Assembly: GCA_900544905.1 (NCBI GenBank)
Contig: UQXF01000058.1
Span: 1-21,854, forward strand
Direction: 5' to 3'
DNA from: an uncultured Clostridium sp.
GTDB taxonomy: Bacteria > Bacillota > Clostridia > Lachnospirales > Lachnospiraceae
Length of the DNA: 21,854 nucleotides
In this document: piece after piece, positions 1 through 8,055 of the stretch
Numbering within the stretch: the first letter of the stretch is position 1
Layout: each line of letters opens with the position of its first letter
The notes under the pieces: model-generated
What the model was told of the DNA's origin: nothing
Seen by the model: the letters and a program-made list of their open reading frames with translations, nothing else
Databases searched by the model: none
Position numbers and translations under genes: made by a program

Positions 1-27
1 GCAGCGTCAGATGTGTATAAGAGACAG
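1..27. other. Nextera transposase adapter remnant (artefact)
   Basis: The first 27 bases match the 3' part of the Illumina Nextera read-1 adapter, including the complete 19-bp mosaic end AGATGTGTATAAGAGACAG at 9-27. This is library sequence left on a contig end, not genomic DNA. Genomic sequence starts at about base 28, so nothing can be said about what lies upstream of the first regulator gene. Confidence 0.97.
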
Positions 28-36
28 GTCAATACA

Positions 37-183
37 AATTTACTAAATTATCCTAAAAATATTTACTTGTGATTTACAATTGATTTTTGGACGGGTATTT
101 TGCTTTTAACACTTAAATTATTATGCAAAATACGTAGACAAGTTGAGCATATTTGTGATATGATAATAAAAGTTTACTAAATT
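37..183 (+). promoter_or_regulatory. Promoter and candidate operators upstream of the first lacI-type gene
   Basis: An extended -10 promoter is visible: TAGACA at 135-140, then TG at 156-157 and TATGAT at 159-164, predicting a start near 171. Two near-identical odd-length palindromes flank it. AATTTA-C-TAAATT is at 37-49, and AGTTTACTAAATT at 171-183 lies on the predicted start. They share the 11-mer TTTACTAAATT. Between them lies a 9-bp inverted repeat, GTATTTTGC (95-103) and GCAAAATAC (125-133). The placement suggests autorepression with DNA looping by one of the adjacent LacI-family proteins, which is inference. The lack of a central CG differs from classical LacI/PurR/CcpA sites. Confidence 0.55.
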
Positions 184-199
184 TTTATCAGGAGGATAT

Positions 200-1207
200 A
201 TGGCAACCATAAAAGATATAGCACAGGAGGCGGGGGTTTCGCCGGCGGCGGTTTCCAGAATCTTGAATCATGATGCAAGCCTGAGTGCATCTGCAGAGAC
301 AAAGCAGAAGGTATGGGAGGCTGCAAAGAGATTACATTACCATAAAACAAAAAATGTGAATAAGGCAGCCTTCCGGCTTGGGATTGTACAGTGGTTTTCT
401 GCAGAGCAAGAAATGCAGGATAATTATTACCTGCTGATTCGGCAGGGGATAGAAGACTTCTGTGTGAAAAACTCCATTTCCATTGTGCGGACATTCCGCT
501 CCGATGCAAATTATGTGGAGATTTTAAAGGATGTGGATGGATTAATCTGCATTGGAAAATTCAGCAAAGAAGAGGTTTCACAGTTTATACGGATTTGCAG
601 GAATATTGTGTTTCTGGATATGCCGGTGGAAAATTATGAGATTACAACCTTTACAATGGATTTTAAGCAGGCAGTCAATCTGGCATTGGATTATCTGACA
701 AAGCTTGGTCACAGGAAAATTGCATTTTTAGGAGGCTTGGAGTTTGCCGGGGATAAGGAGCCGGTAAGGGATGAGCGGAAGAAGGCTTATATCTCTTATA
801 TGAAGAGAAATAAGCTGGAGTACAAGCCCTTTATCCGTGAGGGCAGCTTTACTACCGCCTCCGGCTATGAGATGATGGAGCAGCTTTTAAAGGAGGAGGA
901 GCTTCCCACAGCGGTATTTACTGCCAATGATGCGCTGGCGCTTGGCGCAATGAAGGCGATAAAGGATTACGGGCTTAAGGTACCGGGGGATATTTCAGTC
1001 ATAGGCTTTAATGATACGGAGATGGGAGCATACACATCTCCGGCATTAACAACCATTCATGCGCCTGCATATGATATGGGGCAGCACGGCGCAAACTTTT
1101 TATATGTTTCTTCAAACTTAAGTATTGCAACACCCCTTAAAGTAAAAATTCCATGTTATCTGGTGGAAAGGGATTCCTGCTGCAAGGTGGTGGAAAAGGA
1201 TAATTAG
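200..1207 (+). CDS. LacI-family transcriptional regulator (GalR-like)
   Basis: 335 aa, the normal length for the LacI/GalR family. The N-terminal helix-turn-helix and hinge are clear in residues 1-55 (ATIKDIAQEAGVSPAAVSRILN). They are followed by a periplasmic-binding-protein-like sugar sensor domain with the family motifs GHRKIAFLGG near residue 170, AVFTANDALALGAMKAI near 240 and ISVIGFNDTEMG near 265. The 'LSASAETKQKVWEAAKRLHY' stretch after the HTH resembles galactose/alpha-galactoside repressors of Firmicutes. The start is set by AGGAGG at 190-195. It is the first gene of the locus, 14 bp before a second LacI-type gene, so it probably controls itself and the sugar genes downstream. The inducer is not deducible; an alpha-galactoside or galactose is a guess from the resemblance and the aga gene. 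Confidence 0.93.
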   Translation: MATIKDIAQEAGVSPAAVSRILNHDASLSASAETKQKVWEAAKRLHYHKTKNVNKAAFRLGIVQWFSAEQEMQDNYYLLIRQGIEDFCVKNSISIVRTFRSDANYVEILKDVDGLICIGKFSKEEVSQFIRICRNIVFLDMPVENYEITTFTMDFKQAVNLALDYLTKLGHRKIAFLGGLEFAGDKEPVRDERKKAYISYMKRNKLEYKPFIREGSFTTASGYEMMEQLLKEEELPTAVFTANDALALGAMKAIKDYGLKVPGDISVIGFNDTEMGAYTSPALTTIHAPAYDMGQHGANFLYVSSNLSIATPLKVKIPCYLVERDSCCKVVEKDN

Positions 1208-1221
1208 ACAGGGGGGAAATT

Positions 1222-2232
1222 ATGGTTACAATTAAACAAATTGCGGAGCAGCTGGGAGTCAGTCCTACAACAGTGTCCAATGTATTGAATGGGAAAATAC
1301 AGAAAATGTCACCGGAAACCAGAAGAAGGATTGAGCAGGCATTAATAGAGAATAACTATTACCGCACGGAGAAGAAAAAAGAAGGAGCCATTCCTCTGGT
1401 TGTGGTAGGATTTGACACATGGGGAAAAGAAAATATTGTAGTAGACCCCTTTATTGGTGAAGTGCTGGGGGCTATTGAATTAGAGCTTCGCAAATACGGA
1501 AGAAGTGTTATTTTTACGGTACAGAAGGATTTTGTGGATTTAAAAAGGCTCCTTGACGGTTACAATGTGGAGGGTGGCATTATGGTGGGATACCATACTG
1601 AATTTTGTGAGGAGCTTGCTGGTGCCAGTCCCTATCCCCTGGTGTTTATTGATTCGGGAACGGGAAATTACTGCAATGTAGGTTTACGGGATAAAGAGGG
1701 AATGCAGGAGATTACCTCCTATCTGATAAAGGGAGGCCATAAGCGGATTGCCTTTTTCTGTGACCAGGAATATCCGGCGGTTACCAATAATGCAAAAAGA
1801 CTGCAGGGGTATAAAGCAGCGTTGGACAAAGCGGGACTGGAATTTTCAACGGAGGACTATGTTTACCTGCCGCCGGAACAGTATATCCGCCATGAAATAT
1901 TACGGCAGTTCGCCATCAAAAAAGCAAAAAAAGAATATACAGCCGGAGTATTTGTATCGGATTTACTTGCAAGTGAAGCAATTAATATATTTCAGGAAAC
2001 GGGAATTGCAGTACCGCACGATATATCCGTTACCGGCTTTGATGACAATATATATGCACGACTTTGCAGACCGCCCCTCACAACTGTAAGACAGAGCCCG
2101 GAGGCGAAGGGAAGGGAGGCTGTCAGACTGTTAATGATGAAAATAAAGGGCGAGGATATCGGGCTGGATTCATTGGTTCTGCCCACAGAATTGATTGTGC
2201 GGGAAAGCGTGAAGTTTATTAGCCAGGCTTAG
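1222..2232 (+). CDS. LacI-family transcriptional regulator (second, tandem)
   Basis: 336 aa with an N-terminal HTH (MVTIKQIAEQLGVSPTTVSNVLNG, residues 1-24) and a C-terminal sugar-binding domain with GGHKRIAFFCD near residue 170 and ISVTGFDDNIYARLCRPPLTTVRQ near residues 265-290, a typical LacI/GalR ending. A G-run ribosome site at 1211-1216 precedes the ATG by 5 bases. The gene starts 14 bp after the first regulator and is followed 33 bp later by a GH13 glucosidase, with no terminator or clear promoter between, so the three are probably co-transcribed. The protein is diverged from its neighbour, so it is likely a separate sensor, perhaps of glucoside or sucrose, rather than a recent duplicate. 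Effector and operator are unknown. Confidence 0.92.
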   Translation: MVTIKQIAEQLGVSPTTVSNVLNGKIQKMSPETRRRIEQALIENNYYRTEKKKEGAIPLVVVGFDTWGKENIVVDPFIGEVLGAIELELRKYGRSVIFTVQKDFVDLKRLLDGYNVEGGIMVGYHTEFCEELAGASPYPLVFIDSGTGNYCNVGLRDKEGMQEITSYLIKGGHKRIAFFCDQEYPAVTNNAKRLQGYKAALDKAGLEFSTEDYVYLPPEQYIRHEILRQFAIKKAKKEYTAGVFVSDLLASEAINIFQETGIAVPHDISVTGFDDNIYARLCRPPLTTVRQSPEAKGREAVRLLMMKIKGEDIGLDSLVLPTELIVRESVKFISQA

Positions 2233-2265
2233 TTAAACGATATTGTGAAAAGGAGAAATGGTGCA

Positions 2266-3945
2266 ATGGAGCAGAAAAAATGGTGGCATGATAAGGTTGC
2301 ATATCAGATTTATCCAAAAAGTTTTATGGACAGTAACGGAGACGGAATTGGTGATTTAAAGGGTGTTATCAGCAAACTCGATTATTTAAAGGAGCTTGGG
2401 ATTGATATTATCTGGCTGTCTCCAATCTACAGTTCTCCCTTTGTGGACCAGGGATACGATATTTCAGACTATTATAATATTGCAGAAGAATTTGGAACGA
2501 TGGAAGATTTTGACCTGCTCCTGCAGGAAGCGAAGAAGAGAAATATTCAGATTATAATGGATTTGGTCATCAATCATTGTTCCAGCCAGCATGAGTGGTT
2601 TCAAAAGGCATTGGAAAATCCGGAGGGAGAATATGCCCGATATTTTTATTTTGAAAAGGGAAAGGACGGCAATCCACCAAGCAATTACCGCTCCTATTTT
2701 GGCGGCAGTGCATGGGAAAGAGTTCCTGGAACAGACAAATTCTATCTTCATATGTTTGCAAAGGAACAGCCGGATTTAAACTGGGAGAATCCGGTTGTGA
2801 GAGACAAGCTGTTTGAAATGGTAAACTGGTGGCTGGATAAAGGAATCGCAGGCTTTCGGATTGATGCAATCATTAACATAAAGAAGGATTTGGATTTTCC
2901 GGATTTTGAACCAGATGGATTGGACGGAATGTGTGCCTGTACAAAGATGGTGGAGCATGTCCAGGGTGTGGGTGAATTTCTGACGGAATTAAAGGAGAAA
3001 ACATTTTCAAAGTATGATGCATTTACGGTAGGCGAAGTGTTTAATATGAAAGAGGATGCACTGGAAGATTTTGTTGGAGAGAACGGATATTTTAGCAGCA
3101 TGTTTGATTTTGCTCCCCATATCCTGTCAGAGGGAAAGAACGGATGGTATGATGCAAAGGATATTGAATTTGTGGAATGGAAAAAGACCATTATCAATTC
3201 ACAGATAAGCTGCCAGGGGAGAGCATATCTTGCTAATATAATTGAAAATCATGATGAGCCGCGGGGAGCAAGCAGATATCTCCCTGATTATGCAAGGAAT
3301 CCAAATGGGATTAAAATGCTGGGAACGGTGAGTGTGCTGCTTCGGGGAATTCCGTTTATTTACCAGGGGCAGGAAATTGGCATGATGAATTGTGAAATGC
3401 AGGATATCAGTGAATATGACGACCTTGATACATACAATCAGTATGAAAGGGCGTTAAATGCCGGAATGACCAAAGAACAAGCGTTGAAAGTATGCTTTAA
3501 GTACAGCAGGGATAATGCCAGAACTCCTATGCAGTGGAATGACCGGGATAATGCCGGATTTACAGAAGGAACACCATGGCTTAGGGTAAATGATAATTAT
3601 AAAGAAATAAATGTTGAAGCTCAGCAAAAAGATGATAACTCTGTGCTTGCTTATTATAAGAAGCTGATTGCATTAAGAAAATCTGCCGGTTGGAAAGAGG
3701 TATTTGTCTATGGAGACTTTCTGCCAATATTTGAGAATAATGAGAATGTATTTGCATTTTGCCGTGTGTCAGGGGATAAAAAGGCAATGATTCTTGCGAA
3801 CTTTGGCAGGGATGAAGAAACACTTGCACTTCCGGTGAGGTGCAGGGAGATTCTGTTATCAAACGGCAAGCACCGGATAGTAATGAACAATAAGAAGACG
3901 GTTATATTAGAATCATGTGAGGTGCTGGTTCTTAGCGTGGAATAG
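2266..3945 (+). CDS. GH13 alpha-glucosidase (GH13_31-like, probably alpha-1,4 type)
   Basis: 559 aa from the ATG at 2266, chosen because AAGGAG (2250-2255) sits 10 bases upstream; an in-frame GTG at 2245 would add only seven residues and overlaps the ribosome site. No signal peptide, so a cytoplasmic (beta/alpha)8 barrel exo-glucosidase. Visible landmarks are the calcium loop DSNGDGIGD (residues 22-30), the nucleophile D200 in GFRIDAI, acid/base E257 in TVGEVF and D330 in ENHDEPR. Length fits oligo-glucosidases. The residue after the nucleophile is Ala; in GH13_31 enzymes Ala there is associated with alpha-1,4 and Val with alpha-1,6 preference, so maltose-type or similar substrates are inferred. 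It is the last gene of the regulator transcription unit. A role in sucrose or trehalose derivative cleavage cannot be excluded. Confidence 0.9.
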   Translation: MEQKKWWHDKVAYQIYPKSFMDSNGDGIGDLKGVISKLDYLKELGIDIIWLSPIYSSPFVDQGYDISDYYNIAEEFGTMEDFDLLLQEAKKRNIQIIMDLVINHCSSQHEWFQKALENPEGEYARYFYFEKGKDGNPPSNYRSYFGGSAWERVPGTDKFYLHMFAKEQPDLNWENPVVRDKLFEMVNWWLDKGIAGFRIDAIINIKKDLDFPDFEPDGLDGMCACTKMVEHVQGVGEFLTELKEKTFSKYDAFTVGEVFNMKEDALEDFVGENGYFSSMFDFAPHILSEGKNGWYDAKDIEFVEWKKTIINSQISCQGRAYLANIIENHDEPRGASRYLPDYARNPNGIKMLGTVSVLLRGIPFIYQGQEIGMMNCEMQDISEYDDLDTYNQYERALNAGMTKEQALKVCFKYSRDNARTPMQWNDRDNAGFTEGTPWLRVNDNYKEINVEAQQKDDNSVLAYYKKLIALRKSAGWKEVFVYGDFLPIFENNENVFAFCRVSGDKKAMILANFGRDEETLALPVRCREILLSNGKHRIVMNNKKTVILESCEVLVLSVE

Positions 3946-3973
3946 AGCTATATATAAATATTGAAAATACAAT

Positions 3974-4034
3974 GACTGCCTGTAGATAGTGATATCCTGA
4001 AAGGATATATGTACTTCTCGGGCAGTCTTTTTTT
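3974..4034 (+). terminator. Rho-independent terminator with elaborated stem
   Basis: GACTGCC (3974-3980) pairs with GGCAGTC (4021-4027), immediately followed by seven T (4028-4034). Inside, AGT (3988-3990) can pair with ACT (4013-4015), and ATATCC (3992-3997) pairs with GGATAT (4003-4008) around a TGAAA loop. It lies just after the first GH13 gene and before the promoter of the next unit, so it separates the two operons. The long internally looped stem is more complex than a simple terminator. Confidence 0.88.
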
Positions 4035-4118
4035 ATGAAGAATTATTTTACAATATTCAATACTATTCTGTTGTGCAATTTGCATAATAAAAATTGAAAA
4101 AGGTTATATAAAATACTG

Positions 4119-4164
4119 GTTTTGTACAAAACTAATTGAAAAACCTAACATAACTGAATACTAT
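4119..4164 (+). promoter_or_regulatory. Promoter and adjacent palindromic operator candidate for the dexB-msm-gtfA-aga operon
   Basis: TTGAAA (4136-4141) and TACTAT (4159-4164), separated by 17 bases, form a good sigma-A promoter. It sits about 95 bases before the glucosidase start. Four bases upstream of the -35 is a perfect 14-bp palindrome, GTTTTGTACAAAAC (4119-4132). Its position suggests a binding site for one of the two LacI-family regulators or another factor, but it differs from the TTTACTAAA palindromes before the first regulator. The rest of the 3946-4259 gap holds the terminator and no gene. Confidence 0.6.
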
Positions 4165-4259
4165 AAAATCATAATAATAGTTGTGAAGAACAGAGAATGT
4201 ATGTGTAATGACAAGAGGCAGAAAATGATTATAACGGTTGGGAGTAAAGGGGTGATGCT

Positions 4260-5885
4260 ATGCAGAATACGGAATGGTGGAAGCAGACAGTTGTGTATCA
4301 GATTTATCCAAGAAGCTTTAAGGACAGTAATGGGGATGGTATTGGAGATATACCGGGTATCATTGAAAAGCTGGATTATCTGAAGGAGCTGGGGATTGGA
4401 GCAATCTGGCTGTCTCCGGTCTGCAAATCTCCACAGGCGGATAATGGATATGACATTTCAGATTATCAGGATATTGACCCGCTTTTCGGCAATCTGGCAG
4501 ATATGGAACGGCTGATAAGAGAGGCTTCAGACAGAGGAATCCGGATTATTATGGATTTGGTGTTAAACCATACCTCAGATGAACATCCATGGTTTATGGA
4601 GGCGAGAAAAAGCAGGGAGAATCCATATCACGACTACTATGTCTGGCGTGATGGAAAGCCGGAAGTTCTGCCGAATGATTTGAAGGCTGCCTTTGGCGGT
4701 CCGGCATGGGAATGGGTGCCGGAATGCGGACAGTATTATCTGCATCAGTTTGCGGTAAAGCAGCCGGATTTAAACTGGGATAATCCCAGGGTACGGCAGG
4801 AGATATACAGGATGATTAACTGGTGGATAGAGAAAGGAATCGGAGGTTTTCGTTTAGATGTCATCGACCAGATTGCAAAAGAGCCGGACCAAAAAATCAT
4901 GGCAGAGGGCTCGAAACTGCATGACTACATACAGGAAATGAGCCGGGAAACCTTTCAAAAAGCGGATTTGATTACGGTGGGTGAGGCATGGAGTGCAACC
5001 ATTGATACGGCGAAGCAGTTTAGTAATCCGGATGGCTCTGAGCTATCCATGGTATTCCAGTTTGAGCATATGGTGTTGGACCAGCAAAAGGGCAGGGAAA
5101 AATGGGATTTGGCTCCTCTGCCGTTTGTGGAATGGAAAAAGGTATTTACTAAATGGCAGCAGGGTTTACACGGAAAAGGCTGGAACAGCTTATTTCTGGA
5201 AAACCACGATTTGCCTCGTTCCGTTTCCCGGTTTGGAAATGATGAAGAATACAGAACCAAATCGGCAAAAATGCTGGCAACGGTTATTCATGGAATGGAG
5301 GGTACTCCTTATATCTATCAGGGCGAAGAGCTGGGAATGACGAATGTACGGTATGATATAGAGGAATACCGTGATTTGGAAACCTTGAATTTCTATAGAG
5401 AACGGTTAGAGCAGGGATATGAGGAGTCCGAAATTATGCAATCCATTTATGCAAAGAGCAGGGACAACGCAAGAACACCGATGCAGTGGGACGACAGCCA
5501 TAATGCAGGGTTTACAACCGGAACGCCGTGGATTCGATGTAATCCTAACTATACCATGATACATGCAAAGGCGCAGTTGATAGAAGAAGATTCCGTATTT
5601 CATTATTATCAGAAGCTGATTCATTTGAGAAAGACAGAACCAGTTATCCGGGAAGGAAGCTATGAACCGTTTTTAGAGGAGGATACTGATGTATTTGCTT
5701 ATATCCGGCGGCTGGGGAGAGAGCGGATTTTGGTAATCTGTAATTTTACAGATAAGGAATTGTATATCAAGGAATTACAACAGTGGGAGAATGGGAAGCT
5801 TCTGCTTGGTAATTATAGAGAGGAACATGACAGATGCGGCTTACGCCCTTATGAGGCAAAAATAGTAAAGGAGGATGCGCAATGA
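4260..5885 (+). CDS. dexB: Glucan 1,6-alpha-glucosidase (DexB-like, GH13_31)
   Basis: 541 aa, close to streptococcal DexB in length. Cytoplasmic enzyme expected to release glucose from the non-reducing ends of isomalto-oligosaccharides and panose-type sugars. Visible are the calcium loop DSNGDGIGD (22-30), nucleophile D200 in GGFRLDVIDQIAK, acid/base E242 in TVGEAWS and D317 in FLENHDLPR. The segments LSMVFQFEHM, GWNSLF and GTPYIYQGEELGMTN are strongly DexB-like. Val201 after the nucleophile is the residue associated with alpha-1,6 preference. The ATG at 4260 has a GGGG ribosome site upstream. The stop overlaps the start of the binding-protein gene (ATGA at 5882), so translational coupling is likely. 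It is a paralogue of the upstream GH13 enzyme, not a near-identical copy. Confidence 0.9.
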   Translation: MQNTEWWKQTVVYQIYPRSFKDSNGDGIGDIPGIIEKLDYLKELGIGAIWLSPVCKSPQADNGYDISDYQDIDPLFGNLADMERLIREASDRGIRIIMDLVLNHTSDEHPWFMEARKSRENPYHDYYVWRDGKPEVLPNDLKAAFGGPAWEWVPECGQYYLHQFAVKQPDLNWDNPRVRQEIYRMINWWIEKGIGGFRLDVIDQIAKEPDQKIMAEGSKLHDYIQEMSRETFQKADLITVGEAWSATIDTAKQFSNPDGSELSMVFQFEHMVLDQQKGREKWDLAPLPFVEWKKVFTKWQQGLHGKGWNSLFLENHDLPRSVSRFGNDEEYRTKSAKMLATVIHGMEGTPYIYQGEELGMTNVRYDIEEYRDLETLNFYRERLEQGYEESEIMQSIYAKSRDNARTPMQWDDSHNAGFTTGTPWIRCNPNYTMIHAKAQLIEEDSVFHYYQKLIHLRKTEPVIREGSYEPFLEEDTDVFAYIRRLGRERILVICNFTDKELYIKELQQWENGKLLLGNYREEHDRCGLRPYEAKIVKEDAQ

Positions 5886-7177
5886 GAAAAGGAGTGAAGC
5901 GAATTGCAACTGTATTGCTGGCTTGCTGTACGGTGCTGGGACTTGCGGGATGTGGCAAGGAGGCAGAGAACAATGGTGTGACCGAAATTGAGATTGTACA
6001 TTACAAGCCGGAGGCTGTCAAAGCCTTTGAGGAGATTGCAGAACGGTTTAATGAAACCCATGACGATATTCATTTAACCATTGAGTCTCCCAATGAGGCA
6101 ATGACGATTTTAAAGACCCGTTTTATCAGGGAGGATTATCCGGATATTATCGGAATCGGTGGAGATATCAATTATTCCAACTTTCTGGATGCTGACTTGT
6201 TCATGGATATCTCGGATTTTGATGGAATCCAGGATGTAAAGCAGGCTTATCTGGATATGGATAAGGAACTGGAATTTGTTCCGAAGGAGGGGATATATGC
6301 ACTTCCATTTGCAGGTAACGCAGCAGGTGTTCTGTATAACAAGGACATGTTTGAGGAGCATGGATGGAAGATTCCGGAGACATGGAGTGAGTTTACGGCA
6401 TTGTGTGATGAGATTGAAGCAGCGGGAATCCAGCCGCTTTACTTTGGCTTTAAGGATACCTGGACCTGTCTGGCACCATGGAATGCTCTGGCAGTAGGGC
6501 TTGCAGATTCCGATACCTGTAATCAGGTGAACTTAGGAAATACAACCTTTACGGAGGCCTATAAAGAGGTGGCAGTAAAGATGAAGGAGCTGTTAAATTA
6601 CTCCCAGCCTAATCCGTATGCATATGGATACAATGATGCCTGTACCGCATTTGCAAGAGGAGAATCTGCCATGTATGTAATCGGAAGCTATGCTGTGCCG
6701 CAGATTAAATCAGTTAATCCGGATATGAATATTGATTCGTTTGTATTCCCGGCAAATGAAGATGAGGCAGATAATGTGTTGAATTCCGGTATCGATTTAC
6801 AGTTCAGTGTTATGAAGAATTGTGAAAATAAGGAGGCAGCCTACGAGGTGCTCCGTTATCTCTATGAGGATGAGACAATTCAGATTTACTTAAATAATCA
6901 GAATGGTATTGCATGTAAGGATAGTGAGTTTACGCTTCCGTCAATGTTAGATGGAATGAAGTCCTATATTGAAGAGGGAAGGATGGCAGATTATCAGGAC
7001 CATCATTATCCAAGTGAGATGAGTGTGGATGCCATGATTCAGACCTTCCTTTTAGATGAGGATGAAAATGCTATAGATACCTTCCTGAAACGGTTTGATA
7101 CGGAATGGGAACGTTACAACCGGGATTTGATTCGTAAGGTTCAGGATTATAAAGAGGAAATGGAGGGCGCAGAATGA
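5882..7177 (+). CDS. msmE: ABC transporter sugar-binding lipoprotein (MsmE-like, CUT1)
   Basis: 431 aa. The N-terminus is a lipoprotein signal: basic MRKGVKR, a hydrophobic stretch, then lipobox LAGC with Cys24 as the lipidated residue, so the protein is anchored outside the membrane. The mature part has the layout of a family 1 extracellular solute-binding protein, including YALPFAGNAAGVLYNKDMFEEHGWKIPETWSEF-type strands near residues 140-175 and AFARGESAMYVIGS near 255. It captures oligosaccharides for the two permeases that follow. The gene overlaps its neighbours by ATGA at both ends (5882 and 7174), consistent with tightly coupled translation. Substrate is inferred as raffinose-family or isomalto-oligosaccharides from the catabolic genes; the name msmE rests on operon context. 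Confidence 0.88.
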   Translation: MRKGVKRIATVLLACCTVLGLAGCGKEAENNGVTEIEIVHYKPEAVKAFEEIAERFNETHDDIHLTIESPNEAMTILKTRFIREDYPDIIGIGGDINYSNFLDADLFMDISDFDGIQDVKQAYLDMDKELEFVPKEGIYALPFAGNAAGVLYNKDMFEEHGWKIPETWSEFTALCDEIEAAGIQPLYFGFKDTWTCLAPWNALAVGLADSDTCNQVNLGNTTFTEAYKEVAVKMKELLNYSQPNPYAYGYNDACTAFARGESAMYVIGSYAVPQIKSVNPDMNIDSFVFPANEDEADNVLNSGIDLQFSVMKNCENKEAAYEVLRYLYEDETIQIYLNNQNGIACKDSEFTLPSMLDGMKSYIEEGRMADYQDHHYPSEMSVDAMIQTFLLDEDENAIDTFLKRFDTEWERYNRDLIRKVQDYKEEMEGAE

Positions 7178-8055
7178 AGAAGTTAAAAACAATGACAAAC
7201 AGAGATAAAACCTATTTAGCAATTATCATTCCTGTCATTATTCTGTTTTTTACCTTTAACACACTTCCTATGATTAAAGGTATGATTTACAGCTTTACCA
7301 ATTATAGGGGTTACGGCAGCTATGATTTTGTGGGATTACGTAATTATGCAGATTTGTTTACGGATTCCAGAGTCGGAAAAAGTTACTTGTTCACTTTTAA
7401 ATATGCAATTGCAGGTACAATTCTGGTAAATGTACTGAGCCTTGTACTGGCGCTGGGATTAAACAGCAGAATTAAGTTTAAGAGTGCATTGCGGGGAATA
7501 TATTTTGTACCGAATATTCTGGGCGGACTGGTTATCGGTTATATTTTCAGCTTTATCTTCACCTATATTTTACCTGCTGTGGGTTCGGTTTTTAACATCA
7601 GCTGGCTTCAAAACAGCATTTTAGCAAGTGAGAAATATGCATGGGTTGGCGTTCTTGTTGTGGGAGTATGGCAGGCAGTTGCGATGAATACTATTATTTA
7701 TATATCCGGGCTGCAGACCGTGCCGGAGGATGTTTATGAAGCGGGCATGATTGATGGTGCCTGTGGCTGGAAAAAGTTCTGGAAGCTGACATTTCCTCTG
7801 GTTATGCCTTTTGTAACCATTAACCTTGTATTGAGTACAAAAAACTTCTTAATGGTATTTGACCAGATTGTATCTTTGACAAAGGGTGGTCCTGCACAGA
7901 GTACAGAGTCTATTTCTTATCTGATATATAAAAATGGTATGGACGGTGGACAGTTTGGATTCCAGAGTGCCAATGCAGTGGTATTTTTTATCGTAATCGT
8001 TGCATTTTCTGTATTCCAGATGACTGTATTAAATAAGAAGGAGGAGCAGCTATGA
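7174..8055 (+). CDS. msmF: ABC transporter permease (MsmF/MalF-like)
   Basis: 293 aa integral membrane protein with about six hydrophobic segments, beginning with LAIIIPVIILFFTF near residue 15. The cytoplasmic EAA loop that docks the ATPase is present near residue 190 (EAGMIDGACGWKKFWKLTFP), the hallmark of the CUT1 sugar permease MalF/UgpA/MsmF branch. It forms a heterodimer with the next gene product. Start ATG overlaps the stop of the binding-protein gene. No ATP-binding subunit is encoded in the operon, so a shared MsmK/MsiK-type ATPase from elsewhere is expected to energise the complex. Confidence 0.93.
   Translation: MKKLKTMTNRDKTYLAIIIPVIILFFTFNTLPMIKGMIYSFTNYRGYGSYDFVGLRNYADLFTDSRVGKSYLFTFKYAIAGTILVNVLSLVLALGLNSRIKFKSALRGIYFVPNILGGLVIGYIFSFIFTYILPAVGSVFNISWLQNSILASEKYAWVGVLVVGVWQAVAMNTIIYISGLQTVPEDVYEAGMIDGACGWKKFWKLTFPLVMPFVTINLVLSTKNFLMVFDQIVSLTKGGPAQSTESISYLIYKNGMDGGQFGFQSANAVVFFIVIVAFSVFQMTVLNKKEEQL

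Noticed and set aside
4183..4383. 66-codon frame starting upstream of dexB
   Set aside because: It overlaps the start of the certain GH13 gene in another frame and has no features of its own.
5144..5154. ATTTACTAAAT, a further copy of the TTTACTAAA palindrome inside dexB
   Set aside because: It encodes conserved-looking protein sequence (VFTKW) deep within the gene and short AT-rich palindromes arise by chance; not strong enough to call an operator.
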